A stretch of DNA of 37,471 bases from Alphaproteobacteria bacterium (GTDB lineage: Bacteria > Pseudomonadota > Alphaproteobacteria > Rs-D84). Location: contig JAFZHX010000029.1 in assembly GCA_017554665.1 (NCBI GenBank), positions 1 through 37,471 on the forward strand, written 5' to 3'. This document shows positions 1 through 7,442 of this stretch, one piece after another. Numbering within the stretch: position 1 is the stretch's first letter; each line of letters opens with the position of its first letter. Position numbers and translations under genes: made by a program. The notes beneath the pieces are model-generated. The model was not told where the DNA came from. It did no database searches and saw only the letters and a list, made by a program, of their open reading frames with translations.

Positions 1-2
1 AT

Positions 3-767
3 ATACCGAACCGTGGAAAAATAAAATATTTCCAACGCGTAGATATGTCGCAACCTGTGGATTTGGCAATAGTAGTAGATTATGGAAATCCAGATCATAT
101 TGGTGGCCCAAGACCTTTTGTAGATAATGCAAAGTTTGTGGTTGAAATAGATCATCATAAAAATGATAACACGATTGGTAACTTGTGTTTAAATGATGAT
201 ACTGCCGCAGCAACTGCTGTTTTGGTTTATAATATTTTCCGTAAAAGCGAGTTGTATATTGATTCTTGTTCGGCAGATTTGTTGGCGTTGGGAATTTTAA
301 CAGATACTGGTAATTTTAAGTTTGTACGTAATGGCGATGCATTGCGAATAATGGCAGAACTGGTAGATTCTGGTGTTAATATTCGTGGCTTGATAGAGCT
401 GATGTATAATAAACAACGCAAGACTGTTTTGTTGGAAGCTCAAACAACAGCAGACGCAGAGTTTTTTTATCAAGGCCGATTGGCATTAGCTGTGGTGTAT
501 AAAAAAGACTATAAGTATTTGGATGGACGTGGTGAATTGATATTGAATCTGTTGTCTCAGATTCATGGTGTGGAATATGTTGTTTTGTTGAAAGAACAAA
601 AAATGAATCAAATAGGAATTTCTATACGCAGTCGTAGAAAACCAATCGATAAAATAGCAATCGAACTTGGTGGTGGTGGACACGAAAGGGCTGCTGGTGC
701 AATTGTTCGTGATGATTCAATTGAAAATGTAAAAGCACGTGTGCTGGAATTATTTAAGGGAGAGTAG
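3..767 (+). CDS. DHH-family phosphoesterase (NrnA-like oligoribonuclease/pAp phosphatase), 5' truncated
   Basis: The reading frame is open back to the window edge, so the true start lies upstream; the first internal ATG is at 45. The protein carries the DHH-superfamily motifs seen in NrnA/RecJ-like enzymes: an Asp-containing VVDYGNPDH segment, the EIDHHKND motif that names the family, and a C-terminal GGGGHERAAGA motif typical of the DHHA1 substrate-binding domain. Family knowledge: such proteins degrade nano-RNA and dephosphorylate pAp using two Mn ions in the cytoplasm. The missing N-terminus should hold motif I. It is first in a + strand run with lolA, whose GTG start follows after 3 bases. 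Other DHH/DHHA1 proteins cannot be excluded without the N-terminus. Confidence 0.82.
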   Translation: MPNRGKIKYFQRVDMSQPVDLAIVVDYGNPDHIGGPRPFVDNAKFVVEIDHHKNDNTIGNLCLNDDTAAATAVLVYNIFRKSELYIDSCSADLLALGILTDTGNFKFVRNGDALRIMAELVDSGVNIRGLIELMYNKQRKTVLLEAQTTADAEFFYQGRLALAVVYKKDYKYLDGRGELILNLLSQIHGVEYVVLLKEQKMNQIGISIRSRRKPIDKIAIELGGGGHERAAGAIVRDDSIENVKARVLELFKGE

Positions 768-770
768 GTA

Positions 771-1388
771 GTGTTAAAAAAAATTATTGTAAGTATTGTT
801 TGCTTGTTTGTTTCTGTTTCTGCGTTTGCAGGTGTTGATTCAAAATTGGTTACAAGTGCAGAAAAATATTTAAATTCTATCACTGGATTAAATGGTGGTT
901 TTGTGCAAACTGCAAATGGTAAACAGGAAAAAGGTACTTTTTCTATGTTGCGTCCAGGACGCGTTAGATTGGATTATGATAATATGCCAATTCAACTAAT
1001 TTCTGATGGTCAAGATTTGTACTTTTTTGATAAGTCTTTGGACCAAATTACAACTGTTCCTTTGACAAGTACTCCGGCGGGGATTTTAGTTAGAAAAAAT
1101 ATTGATTTGAAAAATGCAGATATAAGTGTTGTTGAAACTAATGATTATAAGAATACTTTTTCATTAAAGCTGAATTTGCGTGGTCAAGAAGGTTTGGGGC
1201 ATATGACGGTTGTTTTTGATAAAAAACCAATAAAGCTGAATTCTTGGTCTGTGGTCGATGCTACCGGTGCGACAACAGATGTTGCGTTTCGCAATTTAGC
1301 AGAAAAAACAAAATTTGCAAAAGACTTCTTTCAAATATCAAGACACAAAACTATTAACACTAATGATGGTGATGACTTTTACGATTAA
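771..1388 (+). CDS. lolA: Outer-membrane lipoprotein carrier protein LolA
   Basis: The 205-residue protein has a Sec signal peptide (about residues 1-20, ending SAFA before GVDSK). A LolA-type half-barrel region follows: SITGLNGGFVQ, KGTFSMLRPGRVRLDY, then DLYFFDKSLDQITTVPL. LolA takes lipoproteins from LolCDE at the inner membrane and carries them across the periplasm. The start is GTG, supported by an AGGGAGAG Shine-Dalgarno overlapping the end of the upstream phosphoesterase gene. Length matches the family (about 200 residues). It is followed after two bases by tatB. The window encodes several lipoproteins (NlpD-like, secretin, two small ones), potential cargo if they are sorted outward. 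Confidence 0.85.
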   Translation: MLKKIIVSIVCLFVSVSAFAGVDSKLVTSAEKYLNSITGLNGGFVQTANGKQEKGTFSMLRPGRVRLDYDNMPIQLISDGQDLYFFDKSLDQITTVPLTSTPAGILVRKNIDLKNADISVVETNDYKNTFSLKLNLRGQEGLGHMTVVFDKKPIKLNSWSVVDATGATTDVAFRNLAEKTKFAKDFFQISRHKTINTNDGDDFYD

Positions 1389-1390
1389 AA

Positions 1391-1696
1391 ATGTTTGGTA
1401 TAAGCTGGTCTGAATTTTTTGTGATAGTGATTGTTGCGGTATTGATTATACCGTCCCGTTTGTGGCCTGATGTGGCTCGCTTTTTAGCAAAGACTGTGAA
1501 TTTTGTACGACAGATTATTTGGAAAATCACAGATGCTTCGGAAAATATAAAACAGCAAATAGAATTGGAAAAGCCAATAGATGATTTAGTGCGTTCTACA
1601 ACAAATGATATGATAGATAGCTTTTCGTCTGTAATACCTAAAAAAAACAAGAAGAAAACCGTTAAGAAAACAGTAAAGAAAAAGGCATCAAAATGA
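1391..1696 (+). CDS. tatB: Sec-independent translocase subunit TatB
   Basis: A 101-residue protein with the TatA/B layout: a short N-terminal membrane helix (about 4-21), a Pro at the hinge (IIPSRLW), an amphipathic helix (about 25-60) and a Lys-rich tail of KK repeats. Glu8 in SWSEFF matches the conserved TatB glutamate. The usual Gly-Pro hinge reads Ile-Pro here. TatB pairs with TatC to receive twin-arginine signal peptides. No Shine-Dalgarno is visible; the ATG comes two bases after the lolA stop, suggesting translational coupling. The stop overlaps the tatC start. A tatA gene is not in the window. TatB rather than TatA is chosen because of Glu8 and the tatC neighbour. Confidence 0.85.
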   Translation: MFGISWSEFFVIVIVAVLIIPSRLWPDVARFLAKTVNFVRQIIWKITDASENIKQQIELEKPIDDLVRSTTNDMIDSFSSVIPKKNKKKTVKKTVKKKASK

Positions 1697-2400
1697 AAAA
1701 TATGACAATGATGCAACATTTTTCAGAACTGAGAAGACGTATTTTGTGGAGTTTGGGCTTTTTTGCAATTGCGTTTGTGATTGGGTGGTATGTGGCCCCA
1801 ATAACACAAGTGTTTTTGACTTTGCCTTTGTTAAATGTATGGCCTGATGGGGTTTTGTTATACACGGGTTTGACTGATGGATTAATGATTCGTTTGTCGA
1901 TGGCAGGGTTGGTGGCTTTGATTGCAATTATTCCTGTATTGTTGTGGCATTTTTGGGCTTTTGTGGGGCCTGGATTAAAACAGACAGAGAAAAAAGTTAT
2001 ATTGCCAATTTTAATTATGTCGCCGATATTGTTTTTATGTGGGGCAGGGTTTGCTTTTTATTTCTTGTTGCCATTGATGTTCAAGTTCTTTGTTGATTTG
2101 AATCAGGTAACAGATGTGCCGAATGTGATAATGCCAGCTGTTCGTGATTATCTACATTTTGCAATTGGTATGTTAAAGGTCTTTGGTGTTGCATTTCAAT
2201 TGCCGTTGGTGTTGGTTTTGTTAAATAGAATAGGGCTGTTAAAAAAAGCACAAGTACTTAGAATGCGCAGATATGCAATTGTTATAATCGTTATTGTGGC
2301 GGCTGTTTTAACACCACCTGATGTGGTTTCTCAGCTGTTGTTGGCTGTTCCAATGTGGTTATTGTTCGAATTTAGTATTTTATTTATGCGTCATGACTAA
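1693..2400 (+). CDS. tatC: Twin-arginine translocase subunit TatC
   Basis: The 235-residue protein opens with MMQHFSELRRRI, the conserved cytoplasmic N-terminus of TatC that contacts the twin-arginine signal peptide. Six hydrophobic segments follow, at roughly 19-37, 68-92, 107-131, 151-172, 190-206 and 210-230. The LCGAGFAFYFLLP segment is also characteristic. TatC is the receptor core of the Tat export pore in the inner membrane. It overlaps tatB by four bases (ATGA), a typical coupled pair. The length is slightly below E. coli TatC (258). Confidence 0.95.
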   Translation: MKNMTMMQHFSELRRRILWSLGFFAIAFVIGWYVAPITQVFLTLPLLNVWPDGVLLYTGLTDGLMIRLSMAGLVALIAIIPVLLWHFWAFVGPGLKQTEKKVILPILIMSPILFLCGAGFAFYFLLPLMFKFFVDLNQVTDVPNVIMPAVRDYLHFAIGMLKVFGVAFQLPLVLVLLNRIGLLKKAQVLRMRRYAIVIIVIVAAVLTPPDVVSQLLLAVPMWLLFEFSILFMRHD

Positions 2401-2405
2401 ATTTA

Positions 2406-2414
2406 TGATATAAT
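2406..2414 (+). promoter_or_regulatory. Extended -10 promoter for the nlpD-like gene
   Basis: TGATATAAT is a perfect extended -10 (TGn plus TATAAT) lying just after the tatC stop. Its expected start point, about seven bases downstream, coincides with the GTG start at 2421. No -35 consensus is visible, which is acceptable for an extended -10. There is no Shine-Dalgarno before the GTG, so the transcript could be leaderless. Confidence 0.5.
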
Positions 2415-2420
2415 TATTGT

Positions 2421-3737
2421 GTGAAAAAAATCTTTTTGATTTTGACAGGTGTTTTATTGATGCAAACTGCGTGTGATTTGCAACCCCGTGTTATGTCATT
2501 CCCAGATAGCGTTGGTGAATTTATTTCTGCGCGGTATCCAGCATTGCTGGCAGACCCAAATACTAATCCAGAGATTTATAATTCTGCTGCAACAGACTAT
2601 GGGGTTTATGCTTCGCCTAGTTTGTATGGTACAGATTCTGATGATAACTATGTTGTTTATGCTAGTGTAGATGACTATGCACTTCCTGTGCAGGCAGAAG
2701 AAACACAAAAACAAGAATTATATGGTCAGGAAATAACTGATGACAAAGATGATGCTTCTGATGCAGAAGATGTAAAAACACAAGAAGATGCCGGAAAGCA
2801 AGAGATTGTTGTTGCCACTGGTGATACACTATATTCTTTAGCAAAAAAACACAATACAACTATACAAGATTTGGCAAAGGCAAATAACCTTGAAGAGCCG
2901 TATAGTTTGTCTGTTGGACAAAAGTTGACTCTTGCAAAAGAAGCAGAAGTTGTAACAGCAACAGCAGGTGCTGATGATGTGTTGCAGATAAAAAAGCCTT
3001 CTAATGTTGTTAGAAGTGCAACTCGTGTAGAATTAAAAGATATAACTGTTCAGCGCGGTGATACTTTGTATTCTTTGTCTAGACAGTATGCGATACCTGT
3101 TAATGATTTGGCTGTTATGAATAATTTAACCCCTCCGTTCAGTTTGTCTATTGGACAAAAGTTGCGTGTGCCAAACTTGGCAGATGCAAAAGTTGCGACC
3201 GTGTCGGAAAAGCAAGTTGCAAAAACAACTGTAAAACAGGAAGCGGCAACAGGCACTACAGAAGTGGTAGGACAAAAAGAGGTAAAGATATCTGCTGCAC
3301 CTGTAAAGAAAATTTCTTCAGATCCTACAAAGAAATTGCCTACGATTGGTGCGCGTTCTTCTTCTAAGTTTGCTTGGCCTGTTCGTGGAAAAATACTGTC
3401 TGCATATGGTGCCAAAACAAATGGATTGTTCAATGATGGTATAAATATTGCGGCTTCGCGTGGTGCTGCGGTTAAGGCTGCTGAAAATGGTGTTGTTGCG
3501 TATGCTGGTAACGAAGTAAAAGGTATGGGAAATTTGGTTATTATACAACATGCAGGTGGTTGGATGACTGTGTATGCTCATATGGGGACTATGGATGTGC
3601 GTAGGGGAAATAAAGTTACAGTCGGACAAAAAATAGGAACTGTTGGTGAAACAGGTAAGGTTGATAGTCCACAATTACATTTTGAAATTCGTAAGGGGAC
3701 CAAGGCTTATAATCCTTCAACATATTTGAAAAAATAA
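2421..3737 (+). CDS. nlpD: NlpD-like lipoprotein: two LysM domains plus degenerate M23 (LytM) domain
   Basis: A 438-residue lipoprotein (signal peptide with lipobox Cys18, MQTAC). LysM domains at about 129-172 and 207-251 (both with GDTLYSL and SVGQKL/SIGQKL) should bind peptidoglycan. A charged linker precedes the C-terminal M23/LytM domain at about 338-434. The first zinc-ligand motif is lost: the positions of the usual His and Asp are Asn338 and Asn342 in NDGINIA. His387 (VYAH) and His420 (LHFEIR) are kept. As in E. coli NlpD, this predicts an activator of a cell-division amidase rather than a peptidase. The start is GTG without a Shine-Dalgarno, 20 bases after tatC. Confidence 0.85.
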   Translation: MKKIFLILTGVLLMQTACDLQPRVMSFPDSVGEFISARYPALLADPNTNPEIYNSAATDYGVYASPSLYGTDSDDNYVVYASVDDYALPVQAEETQKQELYGQEITDDKDDASDAEDVKTQEDAGKQEIVVATGDTLYSLAKKHNTTIQDLAKANNLEEPYSLSVGQKLTLAKEAEVVTATAGADDVLQIKKPSNVVRSATRVELKDITVQRGDTLYSLSRQYAIPVNDLAVMNNLTPPFSLSIGQKLRVPNLADAKVATVSEKQVAKTTVKQEAATGTTEVVGQKEVKISAAPVKKISSDPTKKLPTIGARSSSKFAWPVRGKILSAYGAKTNGLFNDGINIAASRGAAVKAAENGVVAYAGNEVKGMGNLVIIQHAGGWMTVYAHMGTMDVRRGNKVTVGQKIGTVGETGKVDSPQLHFEIRKGTKAYNPSTYLKK

Positions 3738-3765
3738 ATTAACAGATAGTGGGTGTGATAAAAAC

Positions 3766-3793
3766 TTGCAATTGATAGAAAAAAGTCTATAAT
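3766..3793 (+). promoter_or_regulatory. Promoter of tRNA-Lys
   Basis: TTGCAA (3766-3771) and TATAAT (3788-3793) are separated by 16 bases. A GC-rich stretch (GCCCC) follows at the expected start point, as in stringently controlled stable-RNA promoters. Confidence 0.75.
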
Positions 3794-3824
3794 TAGCCCC
3801 GTTCTGATTAAATAATTCAGTTCT

Positions 3825-3900
3825 GGATGCGTAGCTCAGTTGGTAGAGCAACTGACTCTTAATCAGTGGGTCCAGGGTTCGAGTCCCTGCGCGTCCACCA
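3825..3900 (+). tRNA. tRNA-Lys (anticodon CTT)
   Basis: A complete cloverleaf can be folded: acceptor GGATGCG with CGCGTCC (one T-G wobble), D-stem GCTC/GAGC, anticodon stem ACTGA/TCAGT with loop CTCTTAA (anticodon CTT), and T-arm CAGGG-TTCGAGT-CCCTG. Discriminator A and CCA are encoded. It decodes AAG. It has its own promoter and terminator. Confidence 0.97.
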
Positions 3901-3907
3901 CTTTTAA

Positions 3908-3929
3908 GCCGCCGTTTGGCGGTTTTTTT
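3908..3929 (+). terminator. Rho-independent terminator after tRNA-Lys
   Basis: CCGCC-GTTT-GGCGG hairpin followed by seven T. Confidence 0.85.
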
Positions 3930-4052
3930 GTTGTGCTGTTTGTGCGTTTTTTTCGGGGATTCATACCTATATAAATATGGCGGTAAGGCTGGTAAAATTA
4001 ATATGTCGACATGAAACTTTGAATGTATCAAAAAAAATAAAAAGGAGAAGAA

Positions 4053-4664
4053 ATGAAAAAAATAGCAATTTCGACATTAGCAGCCTTGATTGCATGTCCA
4101 GCGTTTGCGATTAATCATCCAGAGCAGGGCAGTTCTTGGAAAATGTGGGGTATGGATCCATATGTTGGTTTGAGAGGAGGCTTGAGCTATACTAATTTAA
4201 ACTATAAATATGATGGTAATAAAGAATCTATTACAGATTGGATATTCCAAGGTCGTACAGCTTTGGGTTTAGAAGTGTGCGATACAGTGCGTTCTGAATT
4301 GGAATGGACTTATTATGGAAAAACTGCTGATAGAGAAAACTTTGGTGCAGCAGGAAGTATTAATGTAGAAGCAAAAATGCAAACTGTTTTGTGGAATTCT
4401 TATATGGAATTTGGTCCATATAAAACAATTCGACCTTTTGCAGGTTTAGGTGCTGGTATGGTGTTTGCTGATATTAAGCGTCAAGGTGCCTTGGTACCAC
4501 ACCATAGCGAAAGCAAAACTAGATTTGCTGGTATGGGAACAGCTGGTGTTACATTTGATATGGAAAGTTTTGCTGTTGATATTGCAGCTCGTTATACTTA
4601 TATCGATGTACAATCAGGATTGCATAATTTTGGTGGCGATGTCGGTGTCAGATTTATGTTCTAA
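4053..4664 (+). CDS. Outer-membrane beta-barrel protein (opacity/OmpW-like)
   Basis: A 203-residue protein with a clear signal peptide (1-19, ending PAFA). The mature part is made of alternating short amphipathic strands rich in Tyr, Gly and aromatic residues (for example YVGLRGGLSYTNLNY, IRPFAGLGAGMVFAD) and ends in GVRFMF, the terminal Phe recognised by the BAM machinery. Size and layout fit an eight-stranded surface-antigen/opacity-type barrel. The function is unknown. A strong Shine-Dalgarno (AAAAGGAGAAG) precedes the ATG. It stands alone between the tRNA-Lys terminator and its own terminator. Confidence 0.75.
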   Translation: MKKIAISTLAALIACPAFAINHPEQGSSWKMWGMDPYVGLRGGLSYTNLNYKYDGNKESITDWIFQGRTALGLEVCDTVRSELEWTYYGKTADRENFGAAGSINVEAKMQTVLWNSYMEFGPYKTIRPFAGLGAGMVFADIKRQGALVPHHSESKTRFAGMGTAGVTFDMESFAVDIAARYTYIDVQSGLHNFGGDVGVRFMF

Positions 4665-4692
4665 AAAAATGCCCCAAACGGGGCGTTTTTTT
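4664..4692. terminator. Bidirectional terminator between convergent genes
   Basis: A-run, GCCCC-AAAC-GGGGC hairpin, T-run: works for the barrel gene on + and the Dps-like gene on -. Confidence 0.85.
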
Positions 4693-5047
4693 ATGACAGT
4701 TTAGCAAGCGCAAGTTTGCTCAGAAATCCTTCTTCGATAGAACTTAGTAAAGAGTTTATACCTTCGTTTGTGTCATTGTCGTTAATTATTTTTTCTAATA
4801 ATGAAATAATCTTTTCACAAGCTTCTGTCAAATTAGTGTTGATTAATTTTGGACTTAATATGTCTTGTTTAAAGATATCTTTTTTGTTGTTTGCCATAAA
4901 ATAAGACTCTGCAATTTCATCAACCCATGTGTCTATGTCTTCTGATAATCTGTCAAATAAGAGATGTTTTGAATAATTGTCTGTTGACCAATGTTTGTTT
5001 TTGCATGCGTATTTAAACGCGATTAAATGTTGCATTAATTCATACAT
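4691..5047 (-). CDS. Small Dps/ferritin-like protein (predicted iron-binding)
   Basis: A 118-residue all-helical protein without a signal peptide. Residues 16-47 resemble the Dps ferroxidase helix pair: KHW at 18-20, then His28, Asp32, Asp43 and Glu47 in WVDEIAE. The spacings His-4-Asp, Asp-11-Asp and Asp-4-Glu equal those I recall for E. coli Dps (H63, D67, D78, E82); the first His (His19) is three residues closer. It is shorter than Dps (about 150-170). The second half (helices around 75-118) is less recognisable. It could store or detoxify iron, or be a non-enzymatic ferritin-fold relative. The gene is monocistronic, with an AAAAAGGAG Shine-Dalgarno. Confidence 0.5.
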   Translation of the reverse strand: MYELMQHLIAFKYACKNKHWSTDNYSKHLLFDRLSEDIDTWVDEIAESYFMANNKKDIFKQDILSPKLINTNLTEACEKIISLLEKIINDNDTNEGINSLLSSIEEGFLSKLALAKLS

Positions 5048-5246
5048 TTTTTTCTCCTTTTTTTGATGTTAATGCGATGCAAAAATAATTTATCAAAACT
5101 GAAATATGTTGTGCTATAGGTGTGTTTTCAAAAAGTTTGCTATACGGCGGTTTTGTTCGTATTCCTAGGTATTCAAACCTGCGGAAAAATACAAAAAACA
5201 TAGTAAAATTATTACTGTACCAACAATACAAAAAAGGAGAAAATAA

Positions 5247-5804
5247 ATGTCTTGTTTAATTAAAAAAACATGTATGTTCGCATCTGTTCTTGGCGCAGCA
5301 GGTTTGTTGGCAGCATGTTCAACTTGTCCAATGAAGCATCATCCAAAAAAGGCAATGCATCATAATCAATATGTAGAACCTGTAGAGGTTATAGAGTCTG
5401 ATACAATTGTTGTTTATCAAGCATATGAAAAGCCTGATGTAAAACATGTTTATGCAAAAATGTATACTCATAGCAGCCATGGTGGTGAATCTAAAATGGG
5501 CCATATTAAATTTCGTGATACAGCTAATGGTTTGAAAATGGATGTGGATTTAAAAGATTTGCGTGCTGGTGTTCCATATACAGTAAAACTATATCAATGT
5601 GATTCTTGCTATAACGATGTTAAATGCTGTAGCTCTTCAAGTGCAATAAGTGCGCAAATGCCTATGTTGGAAACAGGTAAAAGTGGCAAATTGAATCAAA
5701 GCTATATGATTCAAGGTGTAACTGCAGCACAACTAAATGGCGCTAATATTTATTTGGAGCGTGATGGTGGCTACAAGGCTGGTTGGGGTAAATTGGAAAA
5801 ATAA
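5247..5804 (+). CDS. Lipoprotein with SodC-like fold lacking metal ligands
   Basis: A 185-residue lipoprotein (lipobox LLAAC, Cys24) with a His/Lys-rich stretch just after the anchor (MKHHPKK, MHH). Residues 84-180 follow the Cu/Zn superoxide dismutase pattern: GHIKF, NGLKMDVDLKDLRAGV (compare G-x-V-x-F, GL, L-x-GL-x-PG), then GKSGKLNQ, TAAQLNGANIYLE (compare LTLADLKGRALVIH) and a final GGYKAGWGKLE (compare GG-x-R-x-ACGVIE). The copper and zinc histidines of SodC are absent. Instead there is a Cys cluster (118, 121, 127, 128). Inference: a SOD-fold envelope protein that is not a classical dismutase. A good Shine-Dalgarno (AAAAAGGAGAA) is present; the gene has its own terminator. Confidence 0.5.
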   Translation: MSCLIKKTCMFASVLGAAGLLAACSTCPMKHHPKKAMHHNQYVEPVEVIESDTIVVYQAYEKPDVKHVYAKMYTHSSHGGESKMGHIKFRDTANGLKMDVDLKDLRAGVPYTVKLYQCDSCYNDVKCCSSSSAISAQMPMLETGKSGKLNQSYMIQGVTAAQLNGANIYLERDGGYKAGWGKLEK

Positions 5805-5827
5805 ATTATCTCTATCGCATATCTATC

Positions 5828-5852
5828 AACCCCGAAATTATTCGGGGTTTTT
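5828..5852 (+). terminator. Rho-independent terminator after the SodC-like lipoprotein gene
   Basis: AACCCCGAA-ATTA-TTCGGGGTT hairpin with five T. Confidence 0.9.
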
Positions 5853-5878
5853 ATGTTTTTTCTTTAAGAAAAAATCGT

Positions 5879-7438
5879 ATGTGCTATGTTTGTGATGTGT
5901 ATAAATATATCGTATTTTTATCTGTATGGTCTATGTCAATAACTGACTTGTTGGCAGATGTTGTTACACTTCCTGTAACAGGTACAAAGAGCTTTTTAGA
6001 AAATACAATAATTGCAGAAAATGTTAATGTGCTGCTGGATAATTTGAATATACAAGAATCGATCATTGTTGAAAATTATGGTGTTTTGCAGGCTGACAAT
6101 GTGAATGTTTGTTCTAGATGTAATGTGTATTTTGAGAATTATAATACAATAGATTTCGGAAATGTTGTGCTGAACGATAATGCTAGAGTTTTTCAATTGG
6201 TATCTAGTCTTGATAATATGGTTGCAGCAAATTTTTCTGCAGATTATTCAATAAAAGTTAGCGGTGATAATAATTTAAACTTGGCAGATGTTGTTGATTT
6301 TGCAACTGATGCAAATAGTATTGTTTTAGAAAATGTTACTTTGCGCATAAATCAGTTGCCGTTAAATCACTCAATGCGTGTTGAAATTGGAAATAATGTA
6401 AAATTTATAATAGATGATATTGATGCTTTGTATAATGTGGCTGTGTTGGATAATGTAACAGGTGGTAATGCAGTGCGTTTCGTGTCCAATGATGATGATG
6501 TAATGTTTGTTACTACTGGTGAAATTATAAATAAAAGTCTGTGTCTGAAACGCGTTCGTGAAACAGATTATAGTGTGATATTTGATGAAGAACTTGGTGG
6601 TTTTATAAATTCGTTACGCGAAGATAATAAAAATAATAAATTAATGCACGCCTTGGATTCTGCCGTAGACAAAGATTCTTTGTGTTCTGTTATGGGTCGG
6701 TCTGCGTTGTTTAATCCGGATGTTTTATATGATTCGTTGCAGATTGTTAATGCTGTTAATATGTTGGGTGTAGATAAGTCTTTAACAGACGGTTTAAATG
6801 TTAGTGGGTTTGGTGTCTTGTCTGATGACTTTTATATGTATGGTGCGGATATAGCTTATGGAATATCAGTTTCTGACAAATTAAATATGAATTTAAGTCT
6901 TGTGGCAGGCAGTCTTGAATACGCGTCTGATTTAGATGAAATGTCAGGTGTGTTATATGGGGTGAATTTTAATGCAAAATATTTGTTTAGTAATGATGTG
7001 TTTATGCGTGTTGGGCTTGGAACTTCTATAATAGATTTTAATACTGACTATGTGTTTTATGATGGTGTGGTTAAAAACAAGGCAACTGTTCTGGAATATG
7101 GTATTTTTGATGCAGGTTATGATATAAAAAGCGATTCATTTTCTGTAACTCCGTTTGTTGGTTTGGGAATGCAATTTTATGATATAAATGGGTTTAGTTA
7201 TAGAGATTATATGCTTAGATCTGGTTTGAATGCAGAATATAAATATACAATGTCAGATTTAGCATATGTGTATGGTGCTTCTGTTGTTGCTGATACAAAA
7301 GGCACTTTATCTGCAACAGGTCGGTTGGGATTTGAATCGACTTTGGATATGATAGGCGGTTATATAGATTTGTCTGTTATCAGTATGAACGAAACTTTGT
7401 CTTATAAGACTTCTGTTAATGCGAGAATAATGTTCTAG
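5879..7438 (+). CDS. Autotransporter-like outer-membrane protein with short beta-helix passenger
   Basis: A 519-residue protein. The N-terminus looks like a signal peptide (YIVFLSVWSMSITDLLA). Residues about 30-230 are short Asn/Val-rich repeats (ENTIIAENVNVLLDNLNIQ, ENYGVLQADNVNV), typical of a small beta-helix. From about residue 270 the sequence becomes alternating amphipathic strands ending in NARIMF, an autotransporter-type barrel with terminal Phe. Such proteins are surface-exposed adhesins or unknowns. The start is uncertain: ATG 5879 has no clear Shine-Dalgarno, and GTG 5897 would give a more ordinary signal peptide (MYKYIVFL). It ends four bases from the convergent miaB stop with no terminator between. 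Confidence 0.65.
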   Translation: MCYVCDVYKYIVFLSVWSMSITDLLADVVTLPVTGTKSFLENTIIAENVNVLLDNLNIQESIIVENYGVLQADNVNVCSRCNVYFENYNTIDFGNVVLNDNARVFQLVSSLDNMVAANFSADYSIKVSGDNNLNLADVVDFATDANSIVLENVTLRINQLPLNHSMRVEIGNNVKFIIDDIDALYNVAVLDNVTGGNAVRFVSNDDDVMFVTTGEIINKSLCLKRVRETDYSVIFDEELGGFINSLREDNKNNKLMHALDSAVDKDSLCSVMGRSALFNPDVLYDSLQIVNAVNMLGVDKSLTDGLNVSGFGVLSDDFYMYGADIAYGISVSDKLNMNLSLVAGSLEYASDLDEMSGVLYGVNFNAKYLFSNDVFMRVGLGTSIIDFNTDYVFYDGVVKNKATVLEYGIFDAGYDIKSDSFSVTPFVGLGMQFYDINGFSYRDYMLRSGLNAEYKYTMSDLAYVYGASVVADTKGTLSATGRLGFESTLDMIGGYIDLSVISMNETLSYKTSVNARIMF

Positions 7439-7442
7439 GTTA

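Noticed and set aside
3717-4031. Minus-strand ORF of 104 codons with RAGTRTLDPLIKSQLLYQLSYA-like text
   Set aside because: It is antisense to tRNA-Lys and its terminator; this peptide is a well-known spurious translation of tRNA genes.
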